From Verrucomicrobiota bacterium (GTDB lineage Bacteria > Verrucomicrobiota > Verrucomicrobiae > Limisphaerales > UBA11358): DNA of 64,000 nt. Position numbers and translations under genes: made by a program. Below the pieces are notes generated by a model. It made no database searches. It was not told the origin of the DNA and saw nothing but the letters and a program-made list of their open reading frames with translations. The stretch lies in NCBI GenBank assembly GCA_014860005.1, contig JACZKP010000125.1:1-64000 (forward strand), in the 5' to 3' direction. Positions 61,750 through 64,000 of the stretch are shown piece after piece (the first letter of the stretch is position 1; the number at the start of each line of letters is the position of its first letter).

Positions 61750-63126
61750 TTACAGCTTCCAACCGCGACGGTACGCCGGATTGAGATACGCGTTGGCGGC
61801 GGGGAGGTTGGTGAAGCGCGTGGCCTGGTTGTCCCAGCGGAGCGTCTGACCCGGAAAACGAATGGCGATCAATCCGAGCAGCGCCACCTGGGTGAGGGGC
61901 CCGCCGTAATCGAAATTCGATCCGGCCTCGCGACCGGTGCGGATGGCTTCCGCCCAATCCCACGCGTGGCCTTTGACGCGGGGAAGTTTTGCCGCCGGCG
62001 CATTTTTGCCGGAGTGTTGCTCCATGAGCTTGTCCGGCAGGAGATGGCATCCTCCGCCACCGTGCGAACCGTGGACGAGCATTCCCTGGTCGCCGAAAAT
62101 AATGGCGCCCGTGCCGGGAATCTTTTCGTCGCCAGGAAAATCGGCGGGTTTGGGAATGGTGGTGTTGCCATCATGCCAGACCAGTTTCACCGGGCCACGG
62201 GCTGGTTTCGCCGGAAACTCGAAGGTGATCCTGGTGCCGGCGGGATAGGTCAGTCCCTGCTTCGGCAAATCAAAGTCGCCAACCTCCGCCACCACGCTCG
62301 TCGGCGCGTCCAGGTCCAGCGCCCAAAACGCCGGGTCCACCACGTGACAAATCCAGTCGCCAATGACGCCGCTCCCGAACGGCATCCAACCACGCCAGCT
62401 CCACGGCACCCAGAGCGGCGAGTAGGGACGAAACTCCGCCGGTCCCAGCCACAAGTCGTAGTCGAGTCCCTTGGGAATATCGTGCTTGTCGCCCAGCTTC
62501 GGCAGGTTGGGAATTTGACAATAGACATTTTTGAACGCATCGCAGCCCGCATGAACGGTGTGGACGCGTCCAATGACCCCCGCCCAGATCCACTCGCACA
62601 CGCGCCGGATGGTGTCGCTGGAATGACCCTGATTCCCAAGCTGCGTGACCACTTTGTATTGGTGAGCCGCGGCCATGAGTTGGCGGACTTCCTCCACATT
62701 GTGCGCCAGCGGTTTTTCGCAATAAACATGTTTACCGCGCCGCATGGCTTCCATGGCGATGATGGCGTGGGTATGGTCCGGGGTGCCGATCACCACCGCA
62801 TCAATCTCCTTGCCCATTTTGTCGAACATCACGCGATAATCCGTGAACCGGGTTGCTCGCGGGTACTTGGCAAATTGCTTGGCTGCGTAGTTTTCATCCA
62901 CGTCGCACAACGCGGCGATGTTGTGGCCGAGACCGGCAACCTCATCCACGACCGCGCCGCCCCGGCTGCCGATGCCAATGCCGGCCACGTTCAGTTTTTC
63001 GTTGGCGGAAATGCGTTCCGCTCCGTTCAGCAAACTGCCGGGGAGAATGTTGAACAGGGCGACACCCACGCCAGTGTGGTAGAGAAACTGTCGGCGATTG
63101 CTGCCTTTGGATTGGTGGTGGTTCAT
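61750..63126 (-). CDS. Gfo/Idh/MocA-family oxidoreductase, secreted
   Basis: 458 residues. Twin-arginine-like signal (SNRRQFLYHTGVGVALF), then the NAD(P)-binding fold (NVAGIGIGSRGGAVVDEV, ~47-64), VVIGTPDHTHAIIAM and the catalytic YCEKPLAHN (~138-146). Planctomycetes and Verrucomicrobia carry many such exported dehydrogenases for sugar breakdown; substrate unknown. ATG 63126 is chosen; the longer frame adds 44 residues before the signal. Confidence 0.85.
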   Translation of the reverse strand: MNHHQSKGSNRRQFLYHTGVGVALFNILPGSLLNGAERISANEKLNVAGIGIGSRGGAVVDEVAGLGHNIAALCDVDENYAAKQFAKYPRATRFTDYRVMFDKMGKEIDAVVIGTPDHTHAIIAMEAMRRGKHVYCEKPLAHNVEEVRQLMAAAHQYKVVTQLGNQGHSSDTIRRVCEWIWAGVIGRVHTVHAGCDAFKNVYCQIPNLPKLGDKHDIPKGLDYDLWLGPAEFRPYSPLWVPWSWRGWMPFGSGVIGDWICHVVDPAFWALDLDAPTSVVAEVGDFDLPKQGLTYPAGTRITFEFPAKPARGPVKLVWHDGNTTIPKPADFPGDEKIPGTGAIIFGDQGMLVHGSHGGGGCHLLPDKLMEQHSGKNAPAAKLPRVKGHAWDWAEAIRTGREAGSNFDYGGPLTQVALLGLIAIRFPGQTLRWDNQATRFTNLPAANAYLNPAYRRGWKL

Positions 63127-63317
63127 GGTGCGATTGTTTTGGTTGTTGGCCCGCCCGGCCGGGTGGCTTGCAGTGGAAAACGATTTGACTGTCGGCCCCA
63201 TTTTCCTCTGCCCACCCAGGGGCATTGAGCCAAATGATGTTGCCCGAAGCTTTATCAATTAACACTCCCGAAGGCAAGTGAGGTAAACATGCGGGCGTGA
63301 ACTGGCATGTCCCACAA

Positions 63318-63692
63318 ATGAATCTGGTCGCCGCCTGGTCGGGCATTCTACTCGGCTTTCTGTCCGGCATGGTGCTCGGGATGTTTTTCCATCGCGAAAG
63401 CTGGCTGGGCGGTTATGGGAGTTTGCCGCGGCGGATGTACCGGTTGGGCCACATCTCGCTCTTCGGGTTGGGTGCCGTCAATTTGTTCTTCTGGCTTACC
63501 GTGAAACTCAGCCCGCTCGCCGGCACTACGGTGACGGTTGCTTCCGGCGCCTTCCTTCTCGGTGCGATCACGATGCCGCTCTGCTGCGGGGTGATGGCGC
63601 ATTTTCCCAAACTCCATCTGATCTTTGCCGTGCCGGTCGTGAGCCTGATCACCGGCGGCCTGTTAACCCTGTTGGAGATCGTCAAATTATGA
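63318..63692 (+). CDS. small integral membrane protein
   Basis: 124 residues, four hydrophobic segments (WSGILLGFLSGMVLGMFF, LGAVNLFFWLTV, LLGAITMPLCCGVMAHF, VSLITGGLLTLLEIV). Family not recognised. An in-frame GTG at 63297 would add seven residues. Its stop overlaps the ATG of the next gene (ATGA), so they form one unit. Confidence 0.6.
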   Translation: MNLVAAWSGILLGFLSGMVLGMFFHRESWLGGYGSLPRRMYRLGHISLFGLGAVNLFFWLTVKLSPLAGTTVTVASGAFLLGAITMPLCCGVMAHFPKLHLIFAVPVVSLITGGLLTLLEIVKL

Positions 63693-64000
63693 GAGCAAAG
63701 AAACGTATCGGTTTTATCGCCATGAGCGGCGTGCGCGCGCACAATGCAGAACTCACCCAACTCGGCCTCACGTTGCCCGGGTTTGTGGACCGCAATCGCA
63801 TCATCGCGTCCCTGCCGAGCCTCGGCCTGCTGACCCTGGCCGGCATGACGCCCGACAAATTCGAGGTCGAGTACCATGAGATTGCCGACCTGAAGAAATT
63901 GCCCGAACTGCCAACGGATTTTGATCTGGTTGCACTCAGCACGTTCACCGCGCAATTCTACGAAGCGCGCGACGTGGCGGAGTTTTACCGCGCCAGGAAC
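63689..64000 (+). CDS. B12-binding-type protein, start only (runs off the window)
   Basis: The first 104 codons are open to the window edge. RIIASLPSLGLLTLAGMTPD and FDLVALSTFTAQFYEAR fit the N-terminal cobalamin-binding domain of B12-binding radical SAM enzymes; the radical SAM part would lie beyond the edge. ATG at 63689 overlaps the upstream stop. Confidence 0.65.
   Translation, partial: MRAKKRIGFIAMSGVRAHNAELTQLGLTLPGFVDRNRIIASLPSLGLLTLAGMTPDKFEVEYHEIADLKKLPELPTDFDLVALSTFTAQFYEARDVAEFYRARN

Overview
The window is GC-rich DNA whose gene content fits Verrucomicrobiota, probably a Pedosphaera/Limisphaera-like lineage. The reasons are a giant secreted CotH/lamin-tail protein, several secreted beta-sandwich proteins ending in the same FYRL-type tail, a secreted Gfo/Idh/MocA oxidoreductase, a split CarB, and many dispersed palindromic repeats. 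This assignment is inference; no rRNA, tRNA, CRISPR or replication origin was seen.

Layout. 0-4.8 kb: a metallo-beta-lactamase-fold protein, a sensor kinase and a frameshifted M48 protease, separated by repeat-filled spacers. 4.8-8.8 kb: an AT-richer GNAT/ASCH plus dCTP deaminase pair next to the N-terminal half of carB. 8.9-11 kb: a lipoprotein-like isoaspartyl methyltransferase and an APC transporter. 11-18.1 kb: a 2338-residue CotH/LTD protein. 18.3-21.7 kb: decayed mobile and restriction genes (integrase remnant, MmeI-like enzyme with an amber stop and lost C-terminus, small-terminase-like remnant). 21.8-31.6 kb: a sulfur-acquisition cluster with an Rrf2 regulator, a DUF2292 protein, porin, sulfate-binding protein, M14 peptidase, GpgS-like glycosyltransferase, CysT/CysW/CysA and a class V aminotransferase. 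31.7-37 kb: a Mn/Zn-type ABC cluster whose first permease carries its own DtxR/MntR-like domain, with an outer-membrane protein. 37.7-46.2 kb: PilM-N-O-P-Q genes reading into a 1252-residue secreted NHL/cohesin-like protein. 46.5-55 kb: a LysR regulator, small-terminase-like proteins with a KTSC protein, a TIR-domain gene with an unknown partner, a RHH/coiled-coil pair and a fused DNA methyltransferase-nuclease. 55.3-63.1 kb: secreted repeat proteins, a SAM methyltransferase, remnants of two methyltransferase families, and an oxidoreductase. At the right edge a small membrane protein is coupled to a B12-binding-type protein that runs off the window.

Main unifying observation. At least five, and probably eight, two-arm palindromic elements are scattered through the window. 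The commonest form is about 70 bp, starts GTAG and ends CTAC, and each arm is its own hairpin. This is the architecture of REP doublets (REPINs), but here the stem sequence differs from copy to copy. Three lie inside reading frames (carB, the MmeI-like methyltransferase, and a secreted protein's N-terminus). No REP-associated transposase is in the window.

The best candidates for something undescribed are these coding-compatible palindromes, the TIR-protein/unknown-protein pair at 49.5-52.1 kb, and the sulfate operon carrying a peptidase and GpgS. Start codons were often moved inward from the longest frame to an ATG with a signal peptide, an ATGA overlap or the family's usual N-terminus; each entry says so.
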